From Spirulina subsalsa PCC 9445 (GTDB lineage: Bacteria > Cyanobacteriota > Cyanobacteriia > Cyanobacteriales > Spirulinaceae): a stretch of 64,000 bases of DNA. Each line of letters begins with the position of its first letter. Position 1 is the stretch's first letter. The position numbers and the translations under genes were made by a program. Below the pieces are notes generated by a model. It made no database searches and was not told the DNA's origin. It saw only the letters and a list, made by a program, of their open reading frames with translations. Below, one piece after another: positions 33,978-43,640 of this stretch. The stretch spans positions 4,871,894 to 4,935,893 of the forward strand of contig NZ_JH980292.1 of the NCBI RefSeq assembly GCF_000314005.1, read 5' to 3'.

Positions 33978-34940
33978 ATGCTTAAAAAGTTCTGGGTGCG
34001 TTGTAGCTTATTTTTGATGATACAAGCGATTCCTTTGATGATGTTTAGTTCCTTGGCTTTAAAGGATGGCTATGGTAGTCCGGGACTGGAGTTAGAATAT
34101 CTACGGAAGCAGTCGGCACAACATCCCTCACCTCGTATTATTTTAATGGGTGATTCTAGTGTGACGTTTGGCTTATCTGCCCAAGAGGTTCAGGTTAACT
34201 TGAAACAGCGCGCCTTGAATTTAGGCTATTATGCGAATACGGGGGCGGATTTTACGGTTTCTGATGCGAAATGGAATGCGCGACGGGGTGATACGGTGAT
34301 TTTATCTTGGAGTGCGGGGTTTTATCGCACGACTCAGAGCCAACTTCCGGGGTATTTTGCTTTAACGTTTTTACTGCGCTATCCTGAAGCATTTTTACTG
34401 AATCCTTGGCAGTATTCTAAGCAATTGTTAGATCATGGTCAACAAGGATTAGGGATGATGTTGGCTTATGGGATTAATCGTTTGTTTAAGGGGAAAAAAG
34501 CCGTCTCTCCTGTGGTGGAAGGGGAGGAAATTATGGCTGTTGGGAGTCGTATTGTGAACGGAGATATAATGCTAGATTGTGGGAGAGAACCGTTTGATTT
34601 GACGGGGTTTCCTCCAGCGTATGGGGAGATTTGGACAGAACATCATGAGGCTCATATTACCCTGATTAAAAGTGCTATTGATGCTTTAGAGTTACAAGGG
34701 ATGCGGGTTTATTATTTGTTTCCTCCGGTATCGGAAAGTGCTTGGGCTGGGAGTGAGGCGATCGCACAACAAATTGAACAGCACCTGCGAGACACCCACC
34801 ACCCCTACATTCTAGGCTCTCCCCAAGACTTCGTATATCCTGATGATTGGTTTTATGATACGGAGAATCACCTCAATTGCCAAGGACGTGAGGCACGGAC
34901 AAAGCAGTTGATTGATCTGTTGAAACAGATTGAAGTCTGA
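33978..34940 (+). CDS. SGNH-hydrolase-like membrane-anchored partner of the MBOAT acyltransferase
   Basis: This 320-residue protein has an N-terminal membrane anchor (about residues 5-27). The exported domain shows SGNH features: block I IILMGDSSVTFGLS with Ser after GD, and the C-terminal DTENHLNCQGREA, which resembles the DxxHxN...G acid/His block. It is likely the periplasmic transferase that takes acyl groups from the upstream MBOAT protein. I chose ATG 33978; an in-frame GTG at 33969, three bases after the MBOAT stop, is possible. Confidence 0.72.
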   Translation: MLKKFWVRCSLFLMIQAIPLMMFSSLALKDGYGSPGLELEYLRKQSAQHPSPRIILMGDSSVTFGLSAQEVQVNLKQRALNLGYYANTGADFTVSDAKWNARRGDTVILSWSAGFYRTTQSQLPGYFALTFLLRYPEAFLLNPWQYSKQLLDHGQQGLGMMLAYGINRLFKGKKAVSPVVEGEEIMAVGSRIVNGDIMLDCGREPFDLTGFPPAYGEIWTEHHEAHITLIKSAIDALELQGMRVYYLFPPVSESAWAGSEAIAQQIEQHLRDTHHPYILGSPQDFVYPDDWFYDTENHLNCQGREARTKQLIDLLKQIEV

Positions 34941-35020
34941 ACCCAAAAGTTTCTAGAGTAATGTCTACGGTGCGCTGATATTCTAGATCGATGGAGGATC
35001 AATCTTAAGGAAAGAAAACC

Positions 35021-36832
35021 ATGCGACTGTCACAGATGCTCTTTGTTACCCTGCGTGAAGACCCCAAGGACGCAGAAATCCCGAGTCATAAACTGTTGGT
35101 GCGGGCGGGGTATATTCGACGCATTGGAAGCGGGGTGTATGCCTATTTACCCCTAATGTGGCGAGTGTTGCGCAAGGTTTCCCAAATTGTGCGGGAGGAA
35201 ATGGATCGCACGGGAGCCCAAGAATGTCTATTACCACAGTTGCAGCCCTCGGAGTTGTGGAAGGAGTCGGGACGGTGGGATACTTACACTAAGGCTGAGG
35301 GGATTATGTTTGCTTTTGAGGATCGCCAAAACCGGGAGGTGGCACTGGGTCCGACCCATGAGGAGGTGATCACGGCGATCGCAAAAGATATGATCCGTTC
35401 CCATCGTCAACTGCCCCTGCATTTATACCAAATTCAAAGCAAGTTCCGCGACGAAATTCGCCCCCGTTTTGGTTTGATGCGCGGTCGGGAATTTATCATG
35501 AAGGATGGTTACTCTTTCCATACCGATGAGGACAGCCTCAAACAAACCTATCGGGATATGGATCAAGCCTACCGGAATATGTTCTCGCGCTGTGGTCTGG
35601 AATTTGTGGCCGTAGATGCGGATTCGGGAGCCATTGGTGGGTCAGGATCTCAGGAGTTTATGGTGTTGGCTGAAGCGGGGGAGGATGAGGTGTTATACAC
35701 CGAAGATGGTCAGTATGCGGCCAATGTGGAAAAAGCGGTGTCTCTGCCTCCCGATGCCGTGCCTTCTCCCTTTACCCAGTACGAGAAACGGGAAACGCCC
35801 AATACTCCCACCATTGCCACCCTAGCGGAATTTGCCCAATGTTCCCCGACGGCGGTTTTGAAAAATGTTCTCTATCAGGCCATTTACGACACGGGATTAC
35901 AGGTGTTGGTGTTGGTCAGTATTCGGGGAGATCAGGATGTTAATGGGGTGAAATTACAAAATGAGTTAGTGAAACGGGCGGCACAGTTTGGGGCGAAAGG
36001 GATTTTAAGCTTAGAAGTGCCGGATGAAGAAGCCCAGAAAAAATGGGCGGCGAAACCGTTACCCTTGGGCTATATTGCCCCAGATTTGGGGGATGAATAT
36101 ATTGGGAAAACGGCTGATATTCACCCGAAATTCCTGCGTCTGGTGGATGAAACGGCGGTAAACCTCAAAAACTTCGTCACCGGGGGGAATGAGCCGGGAT
36201 ATCACGTTTTTGGGGCAAATTGGGGCAAACCGTTCAAGTTACCGGCCCTGGTGGTGGATGTACGGACGGCAATGGCAGGCGATCGCGCTGTTCATGATCC
36301 CACTCAGGTTTTAAAGTCAGCGCGAGGGATTGAGGTAGGGCATATTTTCCAACTCGGCACCAAGTATTCTCAAGCGATGGGCGCGACTTACACCAGCGAA
36401 AATGGCGAGGAAATCCCCCTCTGGATGGGCTGTTATGGTGTGGGGGTGTCTCGTCTAGCCCAGTCTGCTGTAGAACAATCCTATGATAAAGATGGCATTA
36501 TCTGGCCCGTTGCCATTGCCCCCTACCATGCCATTGTGATTGTCCCCAATGTGAATGATACGGAAGCGTTAGGGGTGGCCGAGACGCTCTATGAGGCCTT
36601 AAATCAAGGGGGGGTAGAAACCCTGTTAGATGACCGCAATGAACGCGCTGGGGTGAAGTTTAAGGACGCGGACTTAATTGGTATTCCCTATCGGATTGTC
36701 ACGGGGCGATCGCTTAAAAATGGCAAAGTGGAAGTCGTGAAGCGGGCGACCAAAGAAACCCAAGAAATCGCCCTAGAGGAGTTAGTCCCCACCCTACAGC
36801 AATGGGTGCAGGACGCTTTGAGTCGGGAATAG
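35021..36832 (+). CDS. proS: Prolyl-tRNA synthetase, bacterial type with editing domain
   Basis: This 603-residue class II synthetase charges tRNA-Pro. The N-terminus [19 protein letters not shown] is typical. Class II motifs are seen in [17 protein letters not shown], the motif 2 region [19 protein letters not shown] and motif 3 [10 protein letters not shown]; the YbaK-type editing insert spans about 225-385. A putative ribosome site AAGGA precedes the ATG. The last codons read AGT CGG GAA TAG. This is exactly the heptamer repeat GGGAATAG, so the repeat array (36825-36929) supplies the stop. Confidence 0.96.
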   Translation: MRLSQMLFVTLREDPKDAEIPSHKLLVRAGYIRRIGSGVYAYLPLMWRVLRKVSQIVREEMDRTGAQECLLPQLQPSELWKESGRWDTYTKAEGIMFAFEDRQNREVALGPTHEEVITAIAKDMIRSHRQLPLHLYQIQSKFRDEIRPRFGLMRGREFIMKDGYSFHTDEDSLKQTYRDMDQAYRNMFSRCGLEFVAVDADSGAIGGSGSQEFMVLAEAGEDEVLYTEDGQYAANVEKAVSLPPDAVPSPFTQYEKRETPNTPTIATLAEFAQCSPTAVLKNVLYQAIYDTGLQVLVLVSIRGDQDVNGVKLQNELVKRAAQFGAKGILSLEVPDEEAQKKWAAKPLPLGYIAPDLGDEYIGKTADIHPKFLRLVDETAVNLKNFVTGGNEPGYHVFGANWGKPFKLPALVVDVRTAMAGDRAVHDPTQVLKSARGIEVGHIFQLGTKYSQAMGATYTSENGEEIPLWMGCYGVGVSRLAQSAVEQSYDKDGIIWPVAIAPYHAIVIVPNVNDTEALGVAETLYEALNQGGVETLLDDRNERAGVKFKDADLIGIPYRIVTGRSLKNGKVEVVKRATKETQEIALEELVPTLQQWVQDALSRE

Positions 36833-36929
36833 GGAGTCGGGAGTCGGGAGTCGGGAATAGGGAGTCGGGAGTCGGGAGTCGGGAATAGGGAGTCGGGAGT
36901 CGGGAGTCGGGAGTCGGGAGTCGGGAATA
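36825..36929. repeat. Heptamer tandem array (15 units) starting inside proS
   Basis: Fifteen 7-bp units: GGGAATA at positions 1, 5, 9 and 15, and GGGAGTC elsewhere. This gives a regular higher-order pattern (one GGGAATA plus three GGGAGTC, repeated). The first unit encodes the end and TAG stop of proS. Downstream, 36930-37040, are GGTAATAGG and TTCCCCGTTCCC-type repeat phrases before the next gene. Confidence 0.95.
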
Positions 36930-37076
36930 GGTAATAGGTGATAGGGAATAATTATCAATTCTCCCCTGCTCCCCCTCTCCCCCTCCCCCCCGTTCCCCGT
37001 TCCCTGTTCCCCGTTCCCTATTACCTATTACTGAGCGATGTGTCAAAATAACTAATAGAGTTGAGGAAGTTCCCCT

Positions 37077-39005
37077 ATGCTGGTTTGTCCTGAATGCCAA
37101 TCGAAAAACCCGACACAAAATAAGTATTGCCAAAAATGTGGAACTTCCCTCACCGTTAGGGATTGTGAGGAATGCGGGGAACCCGTAGGGTGGGAAGAAA
37201 GCACCTGTCCCCATTGCGGCGCCTCTGCGGTGAAACCTATCCTCGCGTTAATTCTGCCGAAAACCCCCTTAGACCCTTCAGAATCCCACGAAACCGAGGA
37301 GTCCGATCTCCCCGAGGTGGCAGCATTAGACCCAAACCAGCGTTATCACATTTACAGCTATTCCTCCCTCTCCCCTCCTCCCTCCTACGGTCAGGGCTGT
37401 AGTGTACAGGTGTGGGACTCTCAACCCCTCGTAGAGTCCTATTTAAGTTCTCAACTGAGTGCAACAGCAGCCCTTGACCCCAACGCAGTCCTAACCGATT
37501 CATCGGAGTCTCAGGAGGAAGGATTACAACAAACGGGAGTCCCTGCCCTTGCCATTCCCTACCAATTACTCAAAGATCGTTTCTCTCCCATTATTCCCCG
37601 TCTCTATGATGCTTGGGACACCCCAGAACAAACAGTAGTCTTGCTCGAAGATCGTCAAGAGTATCACGGGTTAACTCAATGTTGGGAAGATCCAGATATT
37701 CCCCTATTGCAAGTTTTGTCTTGGTTAGATCAACTGGCGCACTTGTGGCAAGATTTAGCCCCTGTGGGGTACTGCCAAAGTTTATTAGAAGCGAGTAATT
37801 TACGGGTCGATGAGGATGGGGTGCTGTGTTTACAGCAACTCTATCCCGATGACCCAGAACATCCACCGGAATTGAGCGCTTTGGGTCAGTTGTGGCAGCG
37901 CTTTTTTAGTCAAACGGGACGCACCCTCTACGGGCCGTTAGCGGACTTGTTGGGTGGGTTGATGGAAGGCAAGATTACGGTAGTGGAAGATGTGCGATCG
38001 CGCTTACGAGAATTTGCCCGTCAACAAGAAGCCCCCTACGACGATCAGGAGAATAACCCAGAAGCGGATCCCTCCGACGTAGAAGAACAGGAGATGATGG
38101 CCGCTGCCCATGACGAAAAAATGATCTATGCTACCCAGGGGGAAGATGTACCTACTATTGTCCTCCCCATGCAGTTACTCAGCCTCAGCGCATCGGGTTT
38201 AACCCATGTGGGGGGGCGAGATCATAATGAAGACACCTTTGGCATTGAAACCTTGATCCACAACACAGAAAACCCCCTAGGCAAAACCCTACAAGCGAAA
38301 GGGGTTTATATTGTTTGTGATGGCATGGGGGGACACGCGGCCGGAGAAGTGGCTAGTGCGATGGCGGTTGAATCCCTACAATACTATTTTCGCGAACATT
38401 GGACCGACCCAACAATACTACCCGATGAGGAAACGATCCGTCAGGCTATCCTAACGACCAATGAAAAGATTTACACGGTTAACCTAGAAAATTCCCGGTC
38501 TGGGAGTGGTCGCATGGGGACAACTTTGGTGATGGTGTTAATACAGGATCGGAATGTTGCGATCGCCCATGTAGGAGATAGTCGCGTTTATCAAATCACC
38601 CGCAAACAAGGCATTGAACAATTAACCCGAGATCATGAAGTCGGACAACGGGAGATATTACGCGGGGTAGATCCTGAAGATGCCTACGCTCGTCCTGATG
38701 CCTTCCAACTCACCCAAGCACTGGGTCCCCGAGAAAATGATTTTGTCAAACCCGATATTTTGTTCCTAGAAATTCACGAAGATACCCTCTTTTTACTCTG
38801 TTCTGATGGTTTATCTGATGGGGATTTGTTAGAAAAACACTATGAAGACTACTTAACCCCCCTCATCAGTTCTCGGGCTAATTTAGAGGAAGGATTGTAT
38901 GATTTAGTCCGTTTCGCCAATATCGAAAACGGTCATGATAACATCACCGGGGTTGTGGTTCGGGTCAAATTACGTCCCAATTTAGATGGTACGTCGGTGA
39001 TGTGA
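37077..39005 (+). CDS. Zinc-ribbon PP2C-type protein phosphatase with pseudokinase-like middle
   Basis: This 642-residue protein has two zinc-ribbon knuckle pairs at the N-terminus (CPECQSKNPTQNKYCQKCG and CEECGEPVG...CPHCG; residues 3-45). A middle region (about 150-320) has spacing reminiscent of a kinase C-lobe: LLEDRQEYHGL, LSWLDQLAHLW, NLRVDEDGVLCLQQL. It lacks kinase catalytic residues. The PPM/PP2C phosphatase (about 375-642) has GGRDHNEDTF, VCDGMGGHAAGE, HVGDSRVY, CSDGLSDGD and GHDNITGVVV. Metal-binding aspartates are present. ATG 37077 has GAGGAAG upstream. It probably reverses Ser/Thr phosphorylation. Confidence 0.9.
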   Translation: MLVCPECQSKNPTQNKYCQKCGTSLTVRDCEECGEPVGWEESTCPHCGASAVKPILALILPKTPLDPSESHETEESDLPEVAALDPNQRYHIYSYSSLSPPPSYGQGCSVQVWDSQPLVESYLSSQLSATAALDPNAVLTDSSESQEEGLQQTGVPALAIPYQLLKDRFSPIIPRLYDAWDTPEQTVVLLEDRQEYHGLTQCWEDPDIPLLQVLSWLDQLAHLWQDLAPVGYCQSLLEASNLRVDEDGVLCLQQLYPDDPEHPPELSALGQLWQRFFSQTGRTLYGPLADLLGGLMEGKITVVEDVRSRLREFARQQEAPYDDQENNPEADPSDVEEQEMMAAAHDEKMIYATQGEDVPTIVLPMQLLSLSASGLTHVGGRDHNEDTFGIETLIHNTENPLGKTLQAKGVYIVCDGMGGHAAGEVASAMAVESLQYYFREHWTDPTILPDEETIRQAILTTNEKIYTVNLENSRSGSGRMGTTLVMVLIQDRNVAIAHVGDSRVYQITRKQGIEQLTRDHEVGQREILRGVDPEDAYARPDAFQLTQALGPRENDFVKPDILFLEIHEDTLFLLCSDGLSDGDLLEKHYEDYLTPLISSRANLEEGLYDLVRFANIENGHDNITGVVVRVKLRPNLDGTSVM

Positions 39006-39030
39006 TGTAAACCGTAAGAGTAGACCATTC

Positions 39031-39097
39031 CTAGAGTGCATCAGACCTCACCAATATGTTCTGAAAGCTGGGGTTTTCCGTCTGACGCACCCTCTAG
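39031..39097. repeat. Imperfect inverted repeat downstream of the phosphatase gene
   Basis: CTAGAGTGCATCAGAC (39031-39046) and GTCTGACGCACCCTCTAG (39080-39097) can pair over about 15 positions with small mismatches, around a 33-bp loop. It could be a terminator-like structure or a very small MITE. No T-run follows. Confidence 0.5.
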
Positions 39098-39149
39098 ATT
39101 TAGTCATTCTCACGTTCAAAAAATTATTACGTTTGCAGGGACATAATTC

Positions 39150-39869
39150 ATGGTTCAAACACCTATCCCACCTCACATTCTTTACCCAGATTCCGATGGT
39201 CAACCCATGGCAGAAAACACCCTACAGTATGATTGGATTGTCCGTCTAGTTAGTAATCTGAGACGTTTATTTGTCAATCAACAAGTCTTTGTCGCGGGGG
39301 ATTTACTATGGTATCCCGTACAGGTGGATAAACCCCCCGCTCCGGCTCAAGCACCCGATGCTATGGTAGTGTTTGGTCGTCCTCCCGGATATCGTGGCAG
39401 TTATAAACAATGGGAGGAAGATAATATTGCCCCTCAAGTGGTGTTTGAAATTCTTTCCCCAAGTAACACCCGCAGCGAGATGTTAGCCAAGCAAACATTC
39501 TATCAAAAACATGGGGTGCTAGAGATGTTTTTTTATGACCCAGAATCCTATGATTTTTGGGGATTTGTGCGGGAGGAGGAGGGGGAGGATTTTGTTTTAA
39601 TTACCCCCCTCCATCTACCTTGGACATCACCCCGTTTACAAATCCGCTTTGAATTGGGTGCAGAAGGGTTAAGGATTTTCTATCCCAATGGGGAACACTT
39701 TAAAGATCCCGGGGAGTTTATGGAGGAACGGGATTTAATTCAGCAGGAACGGGATCAAATTCAACAGGAACGGGATCAAATTCAACAGGAACGGGATCAA
39801 ATTCAGCAGGAACGCGATCGCGCTTTAGCTAAATTACGAGAATTAGGGATTGATCCAGACGCGCTGTAA
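39150..39869 (+). CDS. Uma2 family (DUF820) putative endonuclease with repeat coiled coil
   Basis: This 239-residue protein has the PD-(D/E)XK-like Uma2 fold: QVFVAGDLLWYPVQ, APDAMVVFGRPPGYRGSYK, VVFEILSPSNTRSEM and KQTFYQKHGVLEMFFYDPES. These carry the expected acidic residues and QKxxxY-type helix. The tail (about residues 192-226) is five heptads of the type QERDQIQ, encoded by 21-bp DNA repeats (39724-39828), and likely forms a coiled coil. Uma2 proteins are very abundant in cyanobacteria and poorly understood. Confidence 0.9.
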   Translation: MVQTPIPPHILYPDSDGQPMAENTLQYDWIVRLVSNLRRLFVNQQVFVAGDLLWYPVQVDKPPAPAQAPDAMVVFGRPPGYRGSYKQWEEDNIAPQVVFEILSPSNTRSEMLAKQTFYQKHGVLEMFFYDPESYDFWGFVREEEGEDFVLITPLHLPWTSPRLQIRFELGAEGLRIFYPNGEHFKDPGEFMEERDLIQQERDQIQQERDQIQQERDQIQQERDRALAKLRELGIDPDAL

Positions 39870-39925
39870 TCCTTTTCTGTGTAAGTGAATCGTGAATTGC
39901 CAAAACTCTTATTCCCTTGCCAATT

Positions 39926-40564
39926 TTACTCATTTTTTTGGTCAGGATGAGGTCGTCCCGACACACTTTCCAATGCGCCAATCAGAGCGCGAGAAGCCGC
40001 TAAAATATCCCGTTCTTCTCCCCCCAAATACAACCGCCCAAAACTCCCAATCGCCGAGACTTGTAAAATATTGATTGAGGCCGCTTTTTCCGCTTCATTG
40101 GCCGCTAAAGCCGCATAGGCGGCAGGTTGCACTTCCAACACATAAAGGGTCTGTCCTGCTAGAATTAGCTGACCGCGACGACTGCGATTAATTAACTGGG
40201 CTTGGTGTGCGTCCAAATTGCGGATAATTTGACTCGAAATAATTCGGGGTTTAAGGCGATCGCGTTCTGACACCCCCAGAGTATCTAAAATCGCTTGTCC
40301 TGCTGTTCGCGTTTCCCCCTGACTCGGAGAATGTATCTCTAATAATCCATACAAACGTTCTACAAATTGTACCCCCGGACGGACGGCCGTTGCTTTTAAT
40401 GCCACATCCGTAATGCGGTTAATCTCAATGCCCGGAGAAATTTCAATCCAGAGGGAAGTGTCGCCCGGGAGGGGGAGAAAACCAAGAGCAACGGTTCCAA
40501 TATAAGCAGCGTGTTGGGGTTGTAGATTATCAAGAAAAACGTAACTGCGTAGATCAATGCCCAA
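39926..40564 (-). CDS. ccmP: Carboxysome shell protein CcmP (BMC-T, CsoS1D-like)
   Basis: This 212-residue tandem bacterial-microcompartment protein forms trimers with a gated pore. Domain 1 shows [33 protein letters not shown]; domain 2 shows [46 protein letters not shown] and [15 protein letters not shown]. Length matches CcmP (about 213). The start must be TTG 40564: an in-frame stop lies two codons upstream, no ATG is available, and GGAG sits nine bases ahead. No other ccm genes are nearby; satellite location is common for ccmP. Confidence 0.9.
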   Translation of the reverse strand: MGIDLRSYVFLDNLQPQHAAYIGTVALGFLPLPGDTSLWIEISPGIEINRITDVALKATAVRPGVQFVERLYGLLEIHSPSQGETRTAGQAILDTLGVSERDRLKPRIISSQIIRNLDAHQAQLINRSRRGQLILAGQTLYVLEVQPAAYAALAANEAEKAASINILQVSAIGSFGRLYLGGEERDILAASRALIGALESVSGRPHPDQKNE

Positions 40565-40726
40565 AACTTATTTCTCCGTCGGTGGGATTGTGAAGGCAAG
40601 GATATTATATAGCGTTTCCTCCCCCAGTCCGTTAAGAACCCCCGAAACTACGCTCTACTAGGGGGGCGGCAGATCACACACGACAAAAGCTATAGTAGGG
40701 ATACCTTGCTCAATGGACCAATCGTG

Positions 40727-42931
40727 ATGCAGACTTCTCCTATTTTCTTATCCTTGCGCCGCAAGATTCGCCTCAGTTGGGTTTTGACCGTTCCTTTAGT
40801 GGTACAAGTAACATTAGCGGTCACATTAACCGGGTGGTTAGCCATTCGCAACACTCAGGAAGCGGTGCGAGATTTAGCCAATCAACTCAGTGCGGAACGA
40901 ATGGCACGGGTGGAAGAATATTTAATTAATTACTTAAACACACCTCATCGAGTCAACCAAATCAACATCAATGCTATCCGGAGGGGACAATTAGATATTC
41001 AAGATCCTTCAAGTCGCGAGCAGCAATTTTACGATCTATTAACCCTATTTCCAGAAATCGGTAATATTGCCTTCGCGGGAGTAGATGGCAGTTTTACGGC
41101 TGTTCAATATGAGGATGAGACTCGTTCTGAACGGGTTGTACAAGTGGCCGATTTATTAACCCAATCCATGATTACTTACGGTTTGGATGAAATGGGTCGC
41201 AGAACCTCACTCCTCTCCAGTCGTGCTAATTTTGATGTGAGAACCCGGGAGTGGTATCAAGAAACCCTACAACAGACAAACCAAGAGCAACCCCAAGCCG
41301 TTTGGAATCCCGTTTTTAACTTATTTGGCAATCCCCGGATTCTAGTGCTTCCGGTTAGTGAACTCCTGTATGACAATGGGGAGTTCATTGGCATGGTGAG
41401 CGCTCGTTTATATTTGTCTGATGTAGACGAGTTTTTAGCTCAATTGGACTTAGGACAAGGGGGAAAGGTTTTTATTCTGGAACAGGATGGCTCTTTAGTG
41501 GCTAGTTCTATCCCCGATACAGTAACCGTAGAAACCCCTACAGGACGACAACGAGTTAAAGCAGAGGATTCCAGTCATGCGTTAATGCAAGAAGTGGGTT
41601 TATCCCTCGGAGATCGCCTTTCTACTCTTGATTCTAGCCCATCCCCATCTGCACTGGATTTAACGATTGATCACGAGGAACATTTTATCCAGATTTTACC
41701 CTTTGCTGAGGAACCAGGATTAGATTGGTTTATTGTGGTGGCTGTGCCGAAATCGGAGGTTTTGGGACAAATTCAAGCAAACAGTCGTAATACTATTTTG
41801 CTCTGTGTTGCGGGGTTAATTTTAGCCATTGGGTTTGGTTGGTATATGGCGCGACGTATTGCCCAGCCTATTTTAGCACTGAGTCAAACCAGTTTGGCGA
41901 TCGCAGAAGATACCCAATCCCTTAAAAATCCTGAAAATCAAGGATTGCAGCCTTTGCCATCCTCTCAAATTCAAGAACTCGATCGGGTGGCTCACTCTTT
42001 CAACCAAATGACAACTATTTTACAGGATGCCTTTCAGCGTTTAGAAAATACGAACAGTGAGCTAGAACAACGAGTCACGGAACGAACTTCAGAATTAACT
42101 CAAGCGTTAGCGAATTTAAAAACAGCCCAAATGCAGTTAATTCAATCTGAAAAAATGTCGAGTTTAGAACAATTAGTCGGGGGAATCGCCCATGAAATCA
42201 ATAACCCAGTTAATTTCATCTATGGCAACATTCAACACACTGAAGAATATGCTAACTCTTTGCTTTCTATCATCCAAGAATACCAAAATACCTATCCTAC
42301 CCCCCCCGCAGAACTATTAGAGCATTTAGAAGATGCAGATTTAGATTTTGTTCAGGAAGATTTACCCAAACTGTTGTATTCTATGCGGGTCGGTTCTGAG
42401 CGGATTAAAACTATTGTTGCGGCTTTGCGTATTTTTGCCCGCTTGGATGAAACTGGGTTTAAACCTACTCAGTTACAAGAAGGGTTAGATAGCACATTAG
42501 CAATTCTCAAAAATCAGCTAAGAGCTAATGCAAAACGCCCCGAAATTCAGATTATTAAAGATTACCAGCCGATTCCTCAGATTGAATGTGATCCGGGACA
42601 AATTAATCAGGTTTTTCTGCAAATCATTACCAATGCTATAGAGGCTTTCAATGAATTAGAAATAACAAATCCTACATTGTGGATTAACACCTTGGCAGCA
42701 GAGCAAGAGGTTATAATTCAAATTGCAGATAATGGAGGGGGAATTCCAGAAGAGATTAAAGGAAAAATCTTTGATCCCTTTTTCACGACAAAACCTGTCG
42801 GTCATGGGACAGGTCTAGGGTTAGCGATTAGCTATCAAATTGTAGTCGAACAGCATAGCGGCTCTATAATGGTAGATTCTACTTCGGCTCAAGGAACAAA
42901 ATTTACGATCATTTTACCCAAAATAACCTAG
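40727..42931 (+). CDS. Membrane sensor histidine kinase (Cache-HAMP)
   Basis: This 734-residue kinase has an N-terminal membrane helix (about 20-45), an extracytoplasmic dCache-like sensor (about 45-345), a second helix (VLGQIQ...NTILLCVAGLILAIGFGWYMA), HAMP (about 370-440), a coiled coil, phospho-acceptor His489 in GIAHEINNPVNF and HATPase with IADNGGGIPE and GTGLGLAISYQIV. The start chosen is ATG 40727; GTG 40724 and TTG 40706 are in frame. It has no adjacent response regulator. The kinase core is of the same subtype as the one at 25180-27462. Confidence 0.92.
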   Translation: MQTSPIFLSLRRKIRLSWVLTVPLVVQVTLAVTLTGWLAIRNTQEAVRDLANQLSAERMARVEEYLINYLNTPHRVNQININAIRRGQLDIQDPSSREQQFYDLLTLFPEIGNIAFAGVDGSFTAVQYEDETRSERVVQVADLLTQSMITYGLDEMGRRTSLLSSRANFDVRTREWYQETLQQTNQEQPQAVWNPVFNLFGNPRILVLPVSELLYDNGEFIGMVSARLYLSDVDEFLAQLDLGQGGKVFILEQDGSLVASSIPDTVTVETPTGRQRVKAEDSSHALMQEVGLSLGDRLSTLDSSPSPSALDLTIDHEEHFIQILPFAEEPGLDWFIVVAVPKSEVLGQIQANSRNTILLCVAGLILAIGFGWYMARRIAQPILALSQTSLAIAEDTQSLKNPENQGLQPLPSSQIQELDRVAHSFNQMTTILQDAFQRLENTNSELEQRVTERTSELTQALANLKTAQMQLIQSEKMSSLEQLVGGIAHEINNPVNFIYGNIQHTEEYANSLLSIIQEYQNTYPTPPAELLEHLEDADLDFVQEDLPKLLYSMRVGSERIKTIVAALRIFARLDETGFKPTQLQEGLDSTLAILKNQLRANAKRPEIQIIKDYQPIPQIECDPGQINQVFLQIITNAIEAFNELEITNPTLWINTLAAEQEVIIQIADNGGGIPEEIKGKIFDPFFTTKPVGHGTGLGLAISYQIVVEQHSGSIMVDSTSAQGTKFTIILPKIT

Positions 42932-43124
42932 GATCATCTTCCTCAATCTGACTTGACTATAGGGGACAAACTCGGTGAATTTTGACGTTTTTATTGGGGG
43001 GGGTAAAAGCTTGATAGAGTAAGTTTCAGCGAAATAAGAAACGGATAAATAATGATTGGCTAGTACGAAAGTTTGTTAGTTATTTCCCTTGTGTTGATAG
43101 GGAGGATCTCCCCCATTGTGTTGT

Positions 43125-43368
43125 TTTTAACAAAAATGTTGCGGAATTCCCCTTCCTCGCTTGCAGGGACCGGATGGACTTGACCACTAACTCCCAAAGC
43201 GAAAACCAAGCTAAAAAGGGCTGTGTTGCAAGAGAAAAATTGGGTCTTAGGAACTAGGACTTCTGCCTGGGGAGGGAAGATAAGACTCGCTATATTTCGG
43301 TATAGAAAGCACTTCCCATTGAATCAGGAAGCTCCATCCTCGCGCCTCGGCAGGGTGGGGTAGTTCAC
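43125..43368 (-). mobile_element. 244-bp element, copy B (IS200/IS605 3'-end-like)
   Basis: This is the inverse of 4917-5160, of identical length, with four substitutions, two of which (CCGG for CCCC) weaken the terminal hairpin. The gene at 43365-43640 ends in the element's first bases: its TGA is part of GTGAACTACC. The sharp boundaries GTGAAC and TTGTTAAAA in both copies define the element, because the flanks are unrelated. The segment before it (42932-43124) holds no gene. Confidence 0.75.
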
Positions 43369-43640
43369 GCCACCTGTGCCATGACTTCCTGAAAGAGTTT
43401 TTCTCGGGATTCCTGACGAACCCAGCCATCCATCACGGCTTTTTGTAAGTCGGTGTAAGCTCTCAGTTCTTCAACTCCGTAGTTTGTGGTTTGCAGGAGT
43501 TGACGCAGTTTTTCTTCTGCGCTGGTGCTTAAAAACCCCGTCTGGAGTGCATGAGTGACAATGTAGTTGATGGAAGTCGTGGATCTGCATCCTTGAAAAG
43601 TACTGTGATGAGGTTGCAGGAGGACAGATAGATTATTCAT
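43365..43640 (-). CDS. Small conserved cyanobacterial protein of unknown function, possibly 3'-truncated
   Basis: This 91-residue protein starts MNNLSVLLQPHHSTFQGCRS, then SINYIVTHALQTGFLS, VEELRAYTDLQKAVMDG and VRQESREKLFQ. Similar short proteins exist in other cyanobacteria, but I know of no function. The start is ATG 43640; the frame extends upstream without clear support. The stop is created by the 244-bp element, so some native C-terminal residues may be lost. Confidence 0.65.
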   Translation of the reverse strand: MNNLSVLLQPHHSTFQGCRSTTSINYIVTHALQTGFLSTSAEEKLRQLLQTTNYGVEELRAYTDLQKAVMDGWVRQESREKLFQEVMAQVA

